64,000 nucleotides of DNA from Symbiodinium natans (lineage: Eukaryota > Sar > Dinophyceae > Suessiales > Symbiodiniaceae), in the NCBI GenBank assembly GCA_905221605.1, contig CAJNDS010002812.1, positions 656,001 through 720,000 of the forward strand, read 5' to 3'. The notes under the pieces were generated by a model that was given only the letters and a program-made list of their open reading frames with translations, made no database searches and was not told the origin of the DNA. Each line of letters begins with the position of its first letter. The stretch's first letter is position 1. Of this stretch, positions 50,964 through 61,344 are shown one piece after another. The position numbers were made by a program, and so were the translations under genes.

Positions 50964-51095
50964 TTGGGAGGGTCTCTCTTCTACTAGCAGTCCTTACTAA
51001 GGACTCTCATAGGGGTATCCTAAACCCTAAACCCTAAACCCTAATCCCTATTGTAATCCCGATGGAGGACTGTTAGTAGAACTTGGGAACATCCC
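50964..51095. mobile_element. F1 element with telomeric repeats in its middle
   Basis: F1 halves 'ctactagcagtccttactaa' and 'ggaggactgttagtagaact' flank CCCTAAA units (51018-51045), at the same place as in the 3404 copy. Confidence 0.8.
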
Positions 51096-51149
51096 CAAAG
51101 TTGAGAGTTTAGATTCAGCCTAGCCATGCCTTGGGGTGTCCCAGAGGCC

Positions 51150-51189
51150 TAAACGTGGTCCTCACGGCATGCGCCTCCTGGTCGGAGTT
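51150..51189 (+). CDS. PPR exon candidate
   Basis: NVVLTACASWSELV immediately before a TTTAGGG block (51192). Short and only partly PPR-like. Confidence 0.3.
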
Positions 51190-51191
51190 GG

Positions 51192-51240
51192 TTTAGGGTT
51201 TAGGGTTTAGGGTTTCGGGTGTAGGGTTTAGGGTTTAGGC
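51192..51240 (+). repeat. telomere-like block (TTTAGGG)
   Basis: About six units with TTTCGGG and TGTAGGG variants. A second short block lies at 51768-51805. Confidence 0.9.
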
Positions 51241-51543
51241 CCCCCCCACCCCTAAAACCCGAAACCCTGTCCCCCCTGAGCCCTTTAACCCAAAACCTCC
51301 AAGCACCTAGACCCCAAGCCGTAAAAGTCCATTGAATCCCAGACACGCTGAACCCCACAACCCAAAACCTCTAAACCCTCCTAGAAGCGTTTCTGTGTTC
51401 AAATTGTTGCTTCAAGTCCTTGTAAACTTCTTGAAGTTTTTCATTCGGGGTGCAGAATCCTTGAACCGAACTCCAACCCTAAACCTCAAGTAATTGCCTC
51501 TTGTAGACCAGCTCTTTGGAAAGACGGGCAATGCAGAACTCCA

Positions 51544-51544
<1 letters not shown>

Positions 51545-51574
<30 letters not shown>
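51545..51574. repeat. (CA)n microsatellite
   Basis: About 13 CA units. Confidence 0.97.
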
Positions 51575-51578
<4 letters not shown>

Positions 51579-51879
51579 CGTTAAGAAGACCTAAGCCTTA
51601 CCTAGGGTACCCTACATACTCGCAACAAAGGGAAAATAGACTAATCATTGGGGTACAGTACATTTCCTTTGTAAGGATGTTTCTGTTACTCTCTATGGAA
51701 GAGCAGAACATCCCCCTCCACAGGCCTCATTGATGCGGATTGCTCAACTGAATCCTGGACAACAGGGTTTAGGGTTCAGCGTTCAGGGTTTAGGGTTTAG
51801 GGATCAACCAACCAGAAAGTTGAGAGGGCTGAACAAATTTCTTGAGTGCGTCTCTATTCCAAAAGAAGCCTCGTGATAG

Positions 51880-51995
51880 AGATGAAACCCCACATGGGGT
51901 TTCCGAAACTAGGGGTACCCTTTCTGGAGGTTCCGATTATAAGGATTCTACTATTTTAGTGGTACATTAAGGGTACTCCCCATTTTGGGAAAGAC
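51880..51995. mobile_element. possible TIR element, unassigned family
   Basis: 'accccacatggggtttccga...ggtaccctttctgg' at the left and 'aagggtactccccattttgg' at the right. Similar words occur at 55000-55070 and 62820-62905. Confidence 0.4.
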
Positions 51996-52135
51996 CCACA
52001 TCTTCTGCATTGAGGCCAATGCAGAGCAATGGCAAGCTGCCCTGGAGATCCTGCGCAACTGGGCTGATGCTTGCGGGGCTTTGAACGCCCCGTAGGAAGT
52101 GCTGAAAAACTTCGGGGTACCCGCAATATGGGGAA

Positions 52136-52242
52136 TGGGATGTTCCCCGTTATACTAGCAGCGTCCTTACTAGGGATTGTAGCAGGGGGTACTAAGACTA
52201 TAATCCCTACTAAGGATTGTTAGTAGAAGGGGGGACATCCCA
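52136..52242. mobile_element. F1 TIR element
   Basis: 'tgggatgttccccgttatac' and 'ggattgttagtagaaggggg' plus 'gacatccca'. Confidence 0.88.
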
Positions 52243-52244
52243 AG

Positions 52245-52900
52245 GAATATGCTACAATAGAGACTTATAGGGCGCATGACTTGATTTCAATTCAAGCCAC
52301 TAAGCCCCTTTAAGAGGACTCTACCACCCCGCTGAGGAGGGGGACTGGAAGGTTCTTGGCGGGGGGGTCCTTCGTAAGGAGACCCTACTACTTGCGGGGT
52401 CTCATTAAGTGTCCTTATTCTCTGTAAACCCTCACTTGCTGTCCTAGGATTCCTTTTCTCAAGAGCCCTCAACAAGGGACGTAGATGTAAAAGCATGCCC
52501 CAGCTGAAACTGAGATTGTGGCTCCGAGCTGAATTCCTGCATAGCTATAACATGGCGAAGGCAGTATTGGTCCACTGCCGCGGTGCTGTACAGGACCTGG
52601 AGTTAGGGCTGGTGCGCTTTGCGATCTTGCGTTGGCTTGTCTACTCATTGGCGGTCTTTCTGCAACCGGAATTCATTGCACAAATGGGGGCCCACTCTCT
52701 ATAGACCCTTAGACAACGGTAGCTAATTCTTCTTTCACTTTGCCACATGGTGAGGCACAGTGAAAAGAAGCAGCTCAGGCTTTAGGGCCTTCATTTTGGG
52801 CAGGAGTGTGGGACGAAGGGCTTTAGGATGAATTGTTGCAGGGTTGGGCGTGGGTCATGCTGTTGAAAGTCCAGGTTTTGGTCAGCACACCAAAGTCGAA
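52245..52900. other. no recognised exon
   Basis: Open frames 52287-52496 (minus) and 52495-52704 (plus) without motif. Confidence 0.4.
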
Positions 52901-52901
52901 C

Positions 52902-52936
52902 AGGTTTAGGGTTTAGGGTTTAGGGTTTAGGGTTTG
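52902..52936 (+). repeat. telomere-like block (TTTAGGG) upstream of an exon
   Basis: Five units, 25 bp before a PPR acceptor. One of the few G-strand blocks at an intron 3' end, so an exception to the general orientation. Confidence 0.95.
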
Positions 52937-52960
52937 CTAAGCTCGCGCAGCTGTCCGCAG

Positions 52961-53033
52961 GTATTCAGCCCGGACTAGCCGACGCAGTCAGCTTCAACAT
53001 TGTCGCAGCTGGTCTCAGAAAGAAAAGTAGAAA
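52961..53033 (+). CDS. PPR exon (helix A half)
   Basis: Acceptor 'gcagctgtccgcag', donor 'gtaagg', phase 2: IQPGLADAVSFNIVAAGLRK then KSR. 'ADAVSFNIVAAG' is a PPR start. Consensus-quality GT donor. Joining directly to 53518 in its best frame is out of phase, so a border or an intermediate exon is missing. Confidence 0.75.
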
Positions 53034-53517
53034 GTAAGGGCTCAAGAAGAAACAACAATAAAACGACTCCAGCTTAATACACCTAAGATTGTGAACATAA
53101 TTTGTACAGCTAGTATCATTCATATGACAAATCTAGTAAATAGCAGGATCTTAACCCATACTTCCTGCAGATTCCGAGGTTGACCCAGACGGTAGACTTA
53201 GACCCCTAAACCTCGCAATTTCTTGGTTTTGGGTCCCTGTTTTAACTCTAAGTCGCCACAGCTGAGAGTGAGAGCTCCAGTTGTAGGAATGCCTGCAGAC
53301 TCCCTCTAACCCGAGAGTTTGAAGGATCGGAGGATTTCGGGTTCAAGGGCAAAAACTACTGCTCCGGCTTGGACAAGCCTGCGTAGGGTTTAGGGTTTAG
53401 GGGGTTTAGGTTTTAAGGGTTTAGGGTTTCGGGTTTCGGGTTTCGGGTTTCGGTTTTAGGGTTTCGGGTTTAGGGTTTCGGGTTTAGGGATAGCTCCTCA
53501 ACCTCAAGCGTTGGCAG

Positions 53518-53570
53518 GTCTCGAGCTGCTCACGGTCTTTGCTGTGGCAGCTGGCACTGCCGCCCGTTCT
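53518..53570 (+). CDS. PPR exon (helix A end plus helix B)
   Basis: Acceptor 'caagcgttggcag', phase 0: VSSCSRSLLWQLALPPVL. Cys-to-Trp spacing of six and 'WQLAL' are canonical. A degenerate TTTAGGG/TTTCGGG block lies upstream (53385-53490) and an F1 element 15 bp downstream. Confidence 0.75.
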
Positions 53571-53584
53571 GCACTGTGATGCCT

Positions 53585-53721
53585 TGGGATCTTCCCTCTT
53601 ATACCAACAGTCCTTAATAGGGATTATAGTACGGTCTAGGGTTCAGGGTTTAGGGTTTAGGGTTTGGGGTACCATACTCCCTATTAAGGGCTGTTAGTAT
53701 TATATCCCTAGTGACATCCCC
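53585..53721. mobile_element. F1 element with TTTAGGG repeats in its middle
   Basis: The halves 'taccaacagtccttaatagg' and 'ctattaagggctgttagtat' flank about four G-strand telomeric units (53640-53672). The orientation is opposite to the inserts at 3455 and 51018. Confidence 0.82.
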
Positions 53722-53774
53722 GCCTCTGGGCACTCTCACACCTACCCATCGCCCTGGGAAGATCCACCCCTACT

Positions 53775-53883
53775 ACCTGTAGGCTCCATTGCAGTTCTTT
53801 TTTTGGGGGTGAACCATGTTTAAGGTTAGGATCCCCAAATAGAAAAAACTGTTTAAACAAAAAGGGAGCTGCAGTGCAGACTA
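53775..53883. mobile_element. F2-like element, diverged
   Basis: 'tacctgtaggctccattgca' and 'gggagctgcagtgcaga' are imperfectly inverted; 'gttctttttttgggg' and 'aaacaaaaagggagc' match F2 only partly. Confidence 0.5.
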
Positions 53884-53884
53884 T

Positions 53885-54480
53885 ATCTACTATGGGGTCA
53901 TGCTCAAGAACCCTTAAGGGGATCTACTTTTTGGATCCTCCCAGGGGTATGAAACCGACGACCCTAAACTGCAAGCCATGTCGGTCTAGGACTTTTCCTC
54001 CCATTGCCAGAGTTTCTCTTGTGCTGGTTGGACCCAGAACACAACCCTGGCCCTGGCAAAGCCGCAAACATTGCACAGTATGGTCGCCCACAGCTCCTTA
54101 AGCAACAGTAAGACACCCAAATATGAAGCTTACAATTATAACTAAATGTGAATGGAACATACATGCACATATATTTTCTGTACACATTTGTAGAGAGGAA
54201 CCTGATAGCAAGACCATAGTGGAACTTGATAGTAAACCAATCATGTCATCAGAATGGGAGTTTTGCAGCCTGCTGCCTGTCGAAGTGTTGGCTCAGAAGG
54301 CGTTCTAGGTCTCGTCAGGAGCGATGCCAAAAGTCTCGCCTGTGGTCCCGCAGCCGGCCGATGAGCCAGACCAGCTTCCTGTCACTTAAGGGGGCTGACC
54401 TGCATCCCCTCCTTTTCAGGTACCCCTTACAAGGACTCAAAGGGAAGGCCAGTGGGGTCCTTGAGATGGGGCGCTTGTAT
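53885..54480. other. no recognised exon
   Basis: Overlapping frames at 53874-54486. A segment 'gagccagaccagcttcctgtca' (54363) resembles 'cagccagaccagcgacctgtca' (24049). Confidence 0.4.
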
Positions 54481-54542
54481 ATATAACCCTAAACCCTAAA
54501 CCCTAAACCCTAAACCCTAAACCGATATGTTCATTTCCAAAG

Positions 54543-54640
54543 TACTTTATCTGTAAGGCGGAGGCGGTGAGCTGGGGTCGGTGGCATGAGCCAAGCGTCG
54601 AGGGGGCGAGAGACAGTTGCGCCGCCCTCGCCTTTACGCC
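54543..54640 (+). CDS. PPR exon candidate between opposed telomere-like blocks
   Basis: C-strand block (54484-54525), acceptor 'catttccaaag', then phase 0 YFICKAEAVSWGRWHEPSVE, then a TTTAGGG block at 54644. 'ICKAEAVSW' is near the Cys-to-Trp PPR spacing (seven rather than six). Confidence 0.5.
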
Positions 54641-54643
54641 ACT

Positions 54644-54713
54644 TTAGGGTTTAGGGTTTAGGGTTTAGGGTTTAGGGTTTAGGGTTTAGGGTTTAGGGTT
54701 TAGGGTGTAGGAC
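54644..54713 (+). repeat. telomere-like block (TTTAGGG)
   Basis: About nine units. Confidence 0.97.
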
Positions 54714-54905
54714 TGGCCTGAGAACCTTGGTGACCTGGTGGTGCTAGATAGATGTGGTGCAGTTCGTGCGACCTGGAGTTACCGTTACACCCTTAGAACA
54801 AGCGTGTTAAAACCGGAAATGTACCCGAATGATTTGGTATACTTCTACTTTGTTGAGGTACAAGCTTGATAGGTCGGGCTCCTTATGCCTGGCTACATCA
54901 TTCTG

Positions 54906-55940
54906 GGGGGGGGGGGGGGGGGGGCGACCTGTATAGTTCCACCGGCGAGTTCGCGTTCCTCCCTGTATGCCCAGAGGTATTTTAGGGAATCCTACCCAGT
55001 GGGGATCTATATTTGGGGTCATCTTCGTAAAAACCCCCATATATCTTTTGCCTCTTTAAAGGTAGAAGAGGTCCCTCTAAGCCCAAAACCCCGTAACCGG
55101 GGGACTGCGGCCGCATGTTTCCTGTGGGCTGGGGCCTACTTGCGTAAACAAGCGACACGGAAGGTATGTTTCCGCGTCAGAACCACCGTCAGAATATCCT
55201 ATGTACCCATAAGAACCTGGGGGGTATCGGAGTCCATTTCCATTTAGTTAAGGGTACAGCGGCTGCTCTGGGTGCTAAACCCTATAACAATACCCTGTAG
55301 TTCTTTCTCCCACAAGCTTGTTCTGTCTTTGGCATTGAGCTGACCCAAGGTTGCTCACAGACGCAGAAAGAGCCAGGCAAGTCCGATTCTTTTCCTTAAT
55401 AGGGATTATAGTACCCCCTATCATAATCCCTATGAAGGACTGTTGGTATAAGGGGAACATCCCAAAATATAGGTTTCGGGTTGAAGCTTTTTGAGTTGAA
55501 TGCCGCGGACCACGGCCGGGGAGAGTCGCTGAAAACGGCTGAAGCCCTGAAATGCTGACAGCCCACAGTGGTGCCAAAATATGGCCTGGACGCCTTAGCT
55601 TAGCCATGATCTCCAAGACTTCTCTTTATCCCCCCCCCCCCCCCCCAGAGTCCGCAAGCATGCCTCACCTGCCCCTTGACAGCGCGAAAGCTGCAGGTTA
55701 ACCCATGGACAGACAGGAGCAACGACCATTGGCGCCAGCATCGTCAGCGCGTCCTTTAAAGTTGGCCCGATCCACAAGATAAGCGAGCAGAACGCCACCT
55801 AGCCTTGCATTTCTTTCGCGGGGCTTTCAAGGGAGTCCGGGTTCAGGTCGTCGTAGAACAGAGCCTGTGCTTGGGGAGCTAGGGGTTACTTGTAGAGTGT
55901 GGAGCTGATCGCATGAGCCACTTGCAAGGCCGGTGACTGT
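54906..55940. other. no recognised exon; G run, C run and a truncated F1 element
   Basis: G tract at 54906-54923 and C run at 55630-55646. F1 right half at 55392-55464 ('tccttaatagggattatagt' to 'aaggggaacatccca'; left end missing). Open frames on both strands lack motifs. Confidence 0.5.
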
Positions 55941-55943
55941 CAC

Positions 55944-56771
55944 ATGTTTAAGCAGCTCCTCAGTCGGAAGATTTCCTGGGTGGTGATAACAGCTCTGACA
56001 GCTGGGCTGTGCTACTTTGCCGTGCGGCCTACACTCTGCTCCGAAGTTGCAAAGTGCCAAGAGCAGCACAGCAGTGCTACGGAGTTTCGTCCTTACAGCT
56101 CACTGATTTCCGCCGCCTTAGGGGCTGTTTTGGTGCATGAGCTCGCCAGTGTGATATTGACCTACAGAACGGCCCAGAAAGCCCTCAGCCTCATTCCGAA
56201 CGTCAGGGAATCATTGATTCCATCCGGACTACTCTGCACAAGCTTCACCGTGCTCTTGCTGGAGAACCTGCCCTTCTACGCAGCAGACTCTGCTTGGTTC
56301 CTCCACGCCTCTGCTTCGGACCGCCCAGAGCTACATGAAATGCCCGTGTATACAATATTTTACGTCGAGTGGCTGGTCAATGTTCCCATCCTGCTCGTCT
56401 TGGCGGGTAGTATCTCCCTGGGCCGGCCCGGTCCCGAGGTAGCAGAGCCACTGGTCCTCACGAACGTCTACATGATCTTGGCATGGTCTGCCGATTTCAT
56501 TCTAGGTCCTGGCAAGTGGGCGGTCGTGGTGATCTCATTCCTCATGTACTTCAAGGCTTCAATGGATATGTTCCTCTGGGTCAAGCGCTGGCGTGTTGAC
56601 AACCCCGATGGTCATCTCTTTGGTCGTCCGCTGCTGGCCATCGCCCTCGTCGTGGTCTTCGGAATATACGGCCTGGTCTATCTCTTTCGACTTGCCGGGG
56701 TGGTCTCGTGGTATTTTGAGTGCGTGTTCTTTCTGACCATGACGCTTGGGTTGACTTGCAGAGAGGCTTAG
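55944..56771 (+). CDS. multi-pass membrane protein, microbial-rhodopsin-like, lacking the retinal lysine
   Basis: A 275-aa uninterrupted ORF, the only long one with clear protein character. Eight hydrophobic segments are visible at about 11-26, 52-73, 91-113, 135-158, 169-187, 191-213, 229-250 and 255-271. Segment four reads YTIFYVEWLVNVPILLVLAG (136-155), which matches helix C of microbial rhodopsins (R-Y-x-D-W-L-x-T-x-P): Tyr140, Trp143 and Pro148 are kept, Glu142 stands at the proton-acceptor Asp site, Phe139 replaces the usual Arg. Counting back, segments two to eight would be helices A-G and the first an extra N-terminal helix, as in 8-TM enzyme rhodopsins. Helix G (YFECVFFLTMTLGLT) has no lysine, so retinal could not attach in the usual way; the protein ends five residues later. 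The final codons 'ttgacttgcagagaggcttag' contain a 3'-splice-like 'tgcag', so an alternative spliced C-terminus is possible. The gene is intronless as read, unlike its neighbours. Start: first ATG in frame. Function is inference; a sensor or scaffold role is conceivable. Confidence 0.8.
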   Translation: MFKQLLSRKISWVVITALTAGLCYFAVRPTLCSEVAKCQEQHSSATEFRPYSSLISAALGAVLVHELASVILTYRTAQKALSLIPNVRESLIPSGLLCTSFTVLLLENLPFYAADSAWFLHASASDRPELHEMPVYTIFYVEWLVNVPILLVLAGSISLGRPGPEVAEPLVLTNVYMILAWSADFILGPGKWAVVVISFLMYFKASMDMFLWVKRWRVDNPDGHLFGRPLLAIALVVVFGIYGLVYLFRLAGVVSWYFECVFFLTMTLGLTCREA

Positions 56772-57115
56772 TTACGCCTTGGCACTGCTGCAAGTAACCC
56801 CGAACTCCGTCAACCCTGACCCGCTAGATGCCAAGCACATGAAAATAATACTTGTAGCATGAAAACAATGAGGGTAAACCCTAATTAAACCCTCTGACAG
56901 CCCACTGGTGCCCTTTACCCTTGTGTCGGTTCTGGGTTCACTTATTCAAGTAGCCAACCCCAAAGATCGGTGTCCTTATTAAAATCTGGTTACTGGGCTG
57001 CCAAGAATAAGAACGAGGGCCCAAAAAAACACATAAACATGAGGATACTACGATTGGGGTATAAGGGCCCCTACAAGAGAGGGGATTCCGACAAGGTCTG
57101 TTTGTAGGATCCTTA
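56772..57115. other. 3' flank of the membrane-protein gene
   Basis: No AATAAA was relied on (dinoflagellates rarely use it). 'ctacgattggggtataaggg' and similar words suggest a decayed TIR element at 57030-57105. Confidence 0.4.
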
Positions 57116-57158
57116 TGTTTATGGGTTTAGGGTTTAGGTTTTATTTGGGCCCCGAAAG

Positions 57159-57265
57159 AAAAGGAACTTCTCCACGAAGCTGTGTGCCTCCATGGCACTT
57201 GCGGGCATCCGGTCCAGCGAGTTTCAGGAGGTGCTCTTGGTCATGCTCGCCAACACCCAGACCCT
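57159..57265 (+). CDS. exon candidate, weakly PPR-like
   Basis: TTTAGGG words upstream, acceptor 'ggccccgaaag', phase 0: KRNFSTKLCASMALAGIRSS then EFQEVLLVMLANTQ. It has good protein character; 'LCASMALAGIRSSEFQEVLLVMLA' could be a diverged PPR. TTTAGGG repeats follow at 57280. Confidence 0.45.
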
Positions 57266-57333
57266 TATCCAAATTAGAGTTTAGGGTTTACGGGGTTAGG
57301 GTTTAGGGTTCAGCACCCTTAAACGACATGGTT

Positions 57334-57420
57334 AGTAGGGAATGGGGGAATGAGGTACCCTATAGAATCCCTTAAAGGGTAGCGAACAAGGGCCCGAATG
57401 CCCCCATTCCCTGCCGACTG
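57334..57420. mobile_element. F6 TIR element
   Basis: 'tagtagggaatgggggaatg' and 'gcccccattccctgccgac'. Confidence 0.75.
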
Positions 57421-57424
57421 AAAA

Positions 57425-58265
57425 CCTGGTCCATTTGAGCTCCAGGCTCTGGGCTTAAGGTCGCCTCTGCCACGCGATTACGCACGCCTCCTGCCAGGCC
57501 CCCCCCCCCACCCCTCCGCCGGCCCCCTATAGGCCTCCGGCCCCTGAAGCCTCGAGTTTCAGCCTCCAGGCCCTGCAGTCTGTAGTTTAGCGCTCCAGGA
57601 CATGCAGCACTGAGGTTAGGGCTCCAGGCCCTGCAGTTTTCTTCTACTGCAGTCTTTGTAGCTGAACTACATCAACAGGAGTCTTGTTTAAGGCACGTGC
57701 CTTGATGAAGAAAAACCCTACGAAACCACACTAAACCCTGGGGTTGTCGAAGGCAGGGCAGCCCAGGTACCCCTACAAGGAGGGTTATAAGCACCCTAAA
57801 TTGGGTTATAAGGATCTTAAATTAAGTTATAAGTCCCTGAACTATAGGTAGTATAGTAAGGGGACACCTACTCGCGTCTGTAGGTGCACAGGCTTATGCA
57901 GGTCGCGGCATCTTGAGCAGGGTTTAGGGTTTAGGTTTTAGGGTTTGGAGTAAATTTAGGGGTTAGGGCTTAGGGTTTAGGATTAAGGGTTTAGGGCTTC
58001 ACGGGCTTTAGGGCTGAAGGTTTGTGCGGCTTATAGGGTTTAGGATGAACATGTATTTCAGGGTTTACAGCGTTTAGGGTTTATGACTGACCGAGTTGCC
58101 TTTCAAGTAATTGAATACCCAGACCCCTACTGGTTCCAGGATGAATTCCGTTTTTGCGGCGTGGATGGTCAGTTCTCCGACTTGTAAAAGGATTTTGAGA
58201 GTACCCTAATCATAAGGGGCCGTAGCATATGAAGGACCACAAAAAGGGACGTTAATTAAGAGGAC
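57425..58265. other. no recognised exon; degenerate repeats
   Basis: Direct repeats of 'ctccaggccctgcag' near 57560-57630, a possible TIR element at 57765-57870 ('gttataagcaccctaaatt' pattern three times), and degenerate TTTAGGG at 57915-58085. Confidence 0.5.
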
Positions 58266-58269
58266 TTAC

Positions 58270-58348
58270 TACCTGAAGGTTCTGATGTAAGTCTAGGGGA
58301 TTCTAGAAAACTACCCCAACAAGGTACAACACAGGAGCCTTTAGGTAG
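58270..58348. mobile_element. F2 TIR element
   Basis: 'ctacctgaaggttctgatgt' and 'caacacaggagcctttaggt'. Confidence 0.8.
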
Positions 58349-58349
58349 A

Positions 58350-60130
58350 TGGCACCAGATTGCGCCAAAGGACGTCCTTTCAGCGGACCATCTACGGGGA
58401 CGATGACAACCAACAGCCGCAACTGCGTGACTGAAGGTTGCGGAAAAGCGTGACCAAGCCCGTTGGCTTACCAAACCGTTTCAGAACGGACTAATTCGAC
58501 AATCGTTTGTCGCTTGTGATAACTTGTCACATACCTTCTTAGATTTCAATGTTTTCTCAATGTTTCACTTCAGACGAACACCACTTTACCCTGCGCGATG
58601 GTTCCTGCTACTGCCACGGATTGGGGACATAAGGAGGGTCCCCCTGGAAGAGATCCTTAATCTTATTCCCCGTATATACCTTATATACTCCCTAAAAACC
58701 CAAGTAGCCCCCACATTACCCCAAAGGTCCCTTGCAAGGGTCCCTCCTCTGGTCCCTAGCCACGGTCTTTTCCAAATGCGAGCGGCCGAGCTGCCGACGT
58801 CCGAGAGTCTTGCAGCGCCCAGGTATTTCCATGTAAACCCTGTGAGTTCTATAAACCCGTTATCCGGCAACCAAACCCTCTAAAGCATTTCGAGGGAGAC
58901 ACAGGCCCTATCATTCTAGAAGCCCTCGATAAGCCCTGTACATCTCCAGACCGGCGCGCACTCCGCAGTCGCCTCGATACGTCGTCCTCTCGGACTCCCA
59001 GAGGGAGATGGAGAGAGGAGAAGGAGCAGCCCGACAGTGAGAAGACACCGATGCAGCCGTTGACATCTCAAAAAAACGTATGTAGTGTGAATCTTACCAT
59101 TTGTGGTGTAGTTCTTTTTTTTTAACGTCAAGTGCATCTTGAAAATTTATGACATGCGGTCAGCAGGGGCCAAGCAGCAGCACCGCTGAAGACGAAAAGA
59201 AGTTGCATGAGCGCTTGGGTCCGCTGTCAGAGTCTGCGCACATTTTTCGACCAAGGGCCGAATCCTCTGAAAGGGACCCCCCAAAAAGGGTACACCTATT
59301 TTCGGAAACCCCCATGTACCCTATTTGCTGTAGAACCCCCAAAATAATCCCTATATTACCCTTTTCAGGAAGATGTATTTCGTTGGGGGTACTTAAGCAA
59401 TGGGTGGTAGTATACCCCAACCAAATCATCCCAGTCCCAATCAGCCAAGGAATCTCTTCCTCGCCATGCCAGCCAGCGGATGCTCCTGCTGCATAGCTTC
59501 CTTAAGGACGAAGTGAGCCCTAAAAGGGCTTATGGTTTCACATACTTTGTAATCGGGGTTATAGTGGTATAGAGTATATGAGCCGAATTTTAGGGTTCAT
59601 TTGGCCCTCAAGGTTGGGCCGAGCTTCAACATACCTCGATTTGGGAGATGGACTTCTGGGCCCGCTGAAGTTTTTTTATAAGATTTGTCCCACCCACCGG
59701 ACCCACCGAGACCTGAAACCTTTTTGAGCCTATCAAGGCTTAGGCATCCCTTCCCCAACGGTGCTTGCCCCGCGGGTTTTTTTTCGGAGCGCAGGTAATT
59801 AGATTAGATCGCTCTGACCCAGCGGCATGCCCGCACTCGAGTCATCGATGTTCAGTTCCCGAATGATTCTCGTGGTATTTCTGCGTGCTCGTGACGATCT
59901 TGCCTCATTATAGGCGCCGAGCGGATTTCAAGGCCTGCAATGTTCCAAAACTAGCAAGTGGCATGCTTTTGGCCTCCTGCTGGGTTTGCCAACTTGCGCT
60001 TTCGCCTGGAGGGGGCTTGCACTATATCTCGTGTGCGAGAGCCATTCTAAGGGGCTTTGCAATGTGTGGCGTTACAAATGACGCTCTCGCTGGGTCCCGT
60101 GCGCATGCTCCCCATGATGAAGTGCCGAAC
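58350..60130. other. no recognised exon; two TIR-like elements
   Basis: A TIR-like element at about 58630-58752 ('gggacataaggagggtcccc' against 'caagggtccctcctctggtccc') and an eighth-family-like element at 59262-59410. Open frames on both strands lack motifs. Confidence 0.45.
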
Positions 60131-60137
60131 TCTGTAA

Positions 60138-60227
60138 CATCCCTTAAGCCCTATAATACTGTTACTCTAAAGAGATACTCTACAACATCCCTCAGCCCTA
60201 TAATACTGTTACTCTAAAGAGATATAT
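60138..60227. repeat. tandem duplication, about 47 bp
   Basis: 'acatcccttaagccctataatactgttactctaaagagat' is repeated as 'acatccctcagccctataatactgttactctaaagagat', just upstream of a PPR exon. Confidence 0.95.
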
Positions 60228-60230
60228 GAG

Positions 60231-60297
60231 ATATGACCCCACAAGGAGTCACGCCAACAGCCGTGAGCTACGGCGCCGTCATTTCTGTCTTGGCGAG
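60231..60297 (+). CDS. PPR exon (helix A half)
   Basis: MTPQGVTPTAVSYGAVISVL then AR. 'GVTPxAVSYGAVIS' is a canonical PPR start. It ends at a GC donor (AG/gccagg). Joined to 61139 (AG/G), Arg is completed and the protein reads VISVLARTSQWKLVLAVLEE, with Leu for Cys and exact spacing to Trp. The 5' acceptor (gatatatgag) is weak. Confidence 0.85.
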
Positions 60298-61008
60298 GCC
60301 AGGGCGGCCTATTCCTGGGAGCCCGGTACCCTTCTGTAAGGCATATATGGCATATATCTCAGACATGTTCAGGCAAAAGGATACAACAAAAATTACAGGT
60401 GTGTACCTGTATATGCATATACACACACATATCTCTGGTCCATATACCTTGAGTTACGGTATGTCCTTCATTGATGGGTATTGGGGGCGCGTGCCCGTGG
60501 AGAATGTTGGAGTTCTGGTTCAGGGGGTGCACAATGACCCTGTATAAAGGACATGTTCGTTCAGAGCCCCCAACTCTCCCTGCCCCGGGGCCTACTCCAA
60601 CGAGCAGATATGACGCCTACGATTATGACAACAACCGTGGCAAGTTACAGGTTGTGTTTCGCGGCTTCCCGGCTTGTGGGCTGAGGGCCGGAGGTTGCTC
60701 GCAGGTGGCACGCTCGAAGCTGTTAGGGCCAGGAATTGCGAATCGATCTTTGCCTGAAGCCTTGAAGCTTTTCTAGACCTTTCTAGCGCCCTTGCCCGTC
60801 GACGATGTCATCTTTCCACTGTCAGGCCCCTACGCCGGCCGCAAAAGCCGTAAACCCCAAACAAATTCAACCCTCAGCCCTTCCTGAAGAACCCAAAGCC
60901 TACTTTGATGTAGGTTCTTGTTTTACCCCCCTTCTTGGATTGGGGAACCTAGAAGCAGAGTAGGTTCTGGGTTCTTGAGGTTATTCTAGGATCCAGAGGT
61001 TTTGGGCT

Positions 61009-61011
<3 letters not shown>

Positions 61012-61058
<47 letters not shown>
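61012..61058. repeat. (GA)n microsatellite
   Basis: About 20 GA units. Confidence 0.97.
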
Positions 61059-61060
<2 letters not shown>

Positions 61061-61138
61061 CCCTGGACGCCCCCTCGGGGAACCCTAAACCCTAGACCCT
61101 AAACCCTAAACCTTAATGTGGTTGGCACATTGTTGCAG

Positions 61139-61193
61139 GACGTCCCAGTGGAAGCTCGTGCTGGCGGTGCTGGAGGAACGTTTGGGAGTTCGG
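61139..61193 (+). CDS. PPR exon (helix B half)
   Basis: Acceptor 'ggcacattgttgcag', phase 1: TSQWKLVLAVLEERLGVR, ending at a GC donor candidate (gcatgt). 'SQWKLVLAVLEE' is a consensus helix B. C-strand repeats at 61080-61112 lie just upstream. Confidence 0.88.
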
Positions 61194-61221
61194 GCATGTC
61201 TGCTGCACGCGCACATGTCTT

Positions 61222-61344
61222 ACTTACAAATGTGTATGTATGTATGTCTGTATGCATGCATGCATGCATGCATGCATGTATGCATGTCTGTATGTATGTA
61301 TGTATGTATGTATGTATGTATGTATGTATGTATGTATGTATGTG

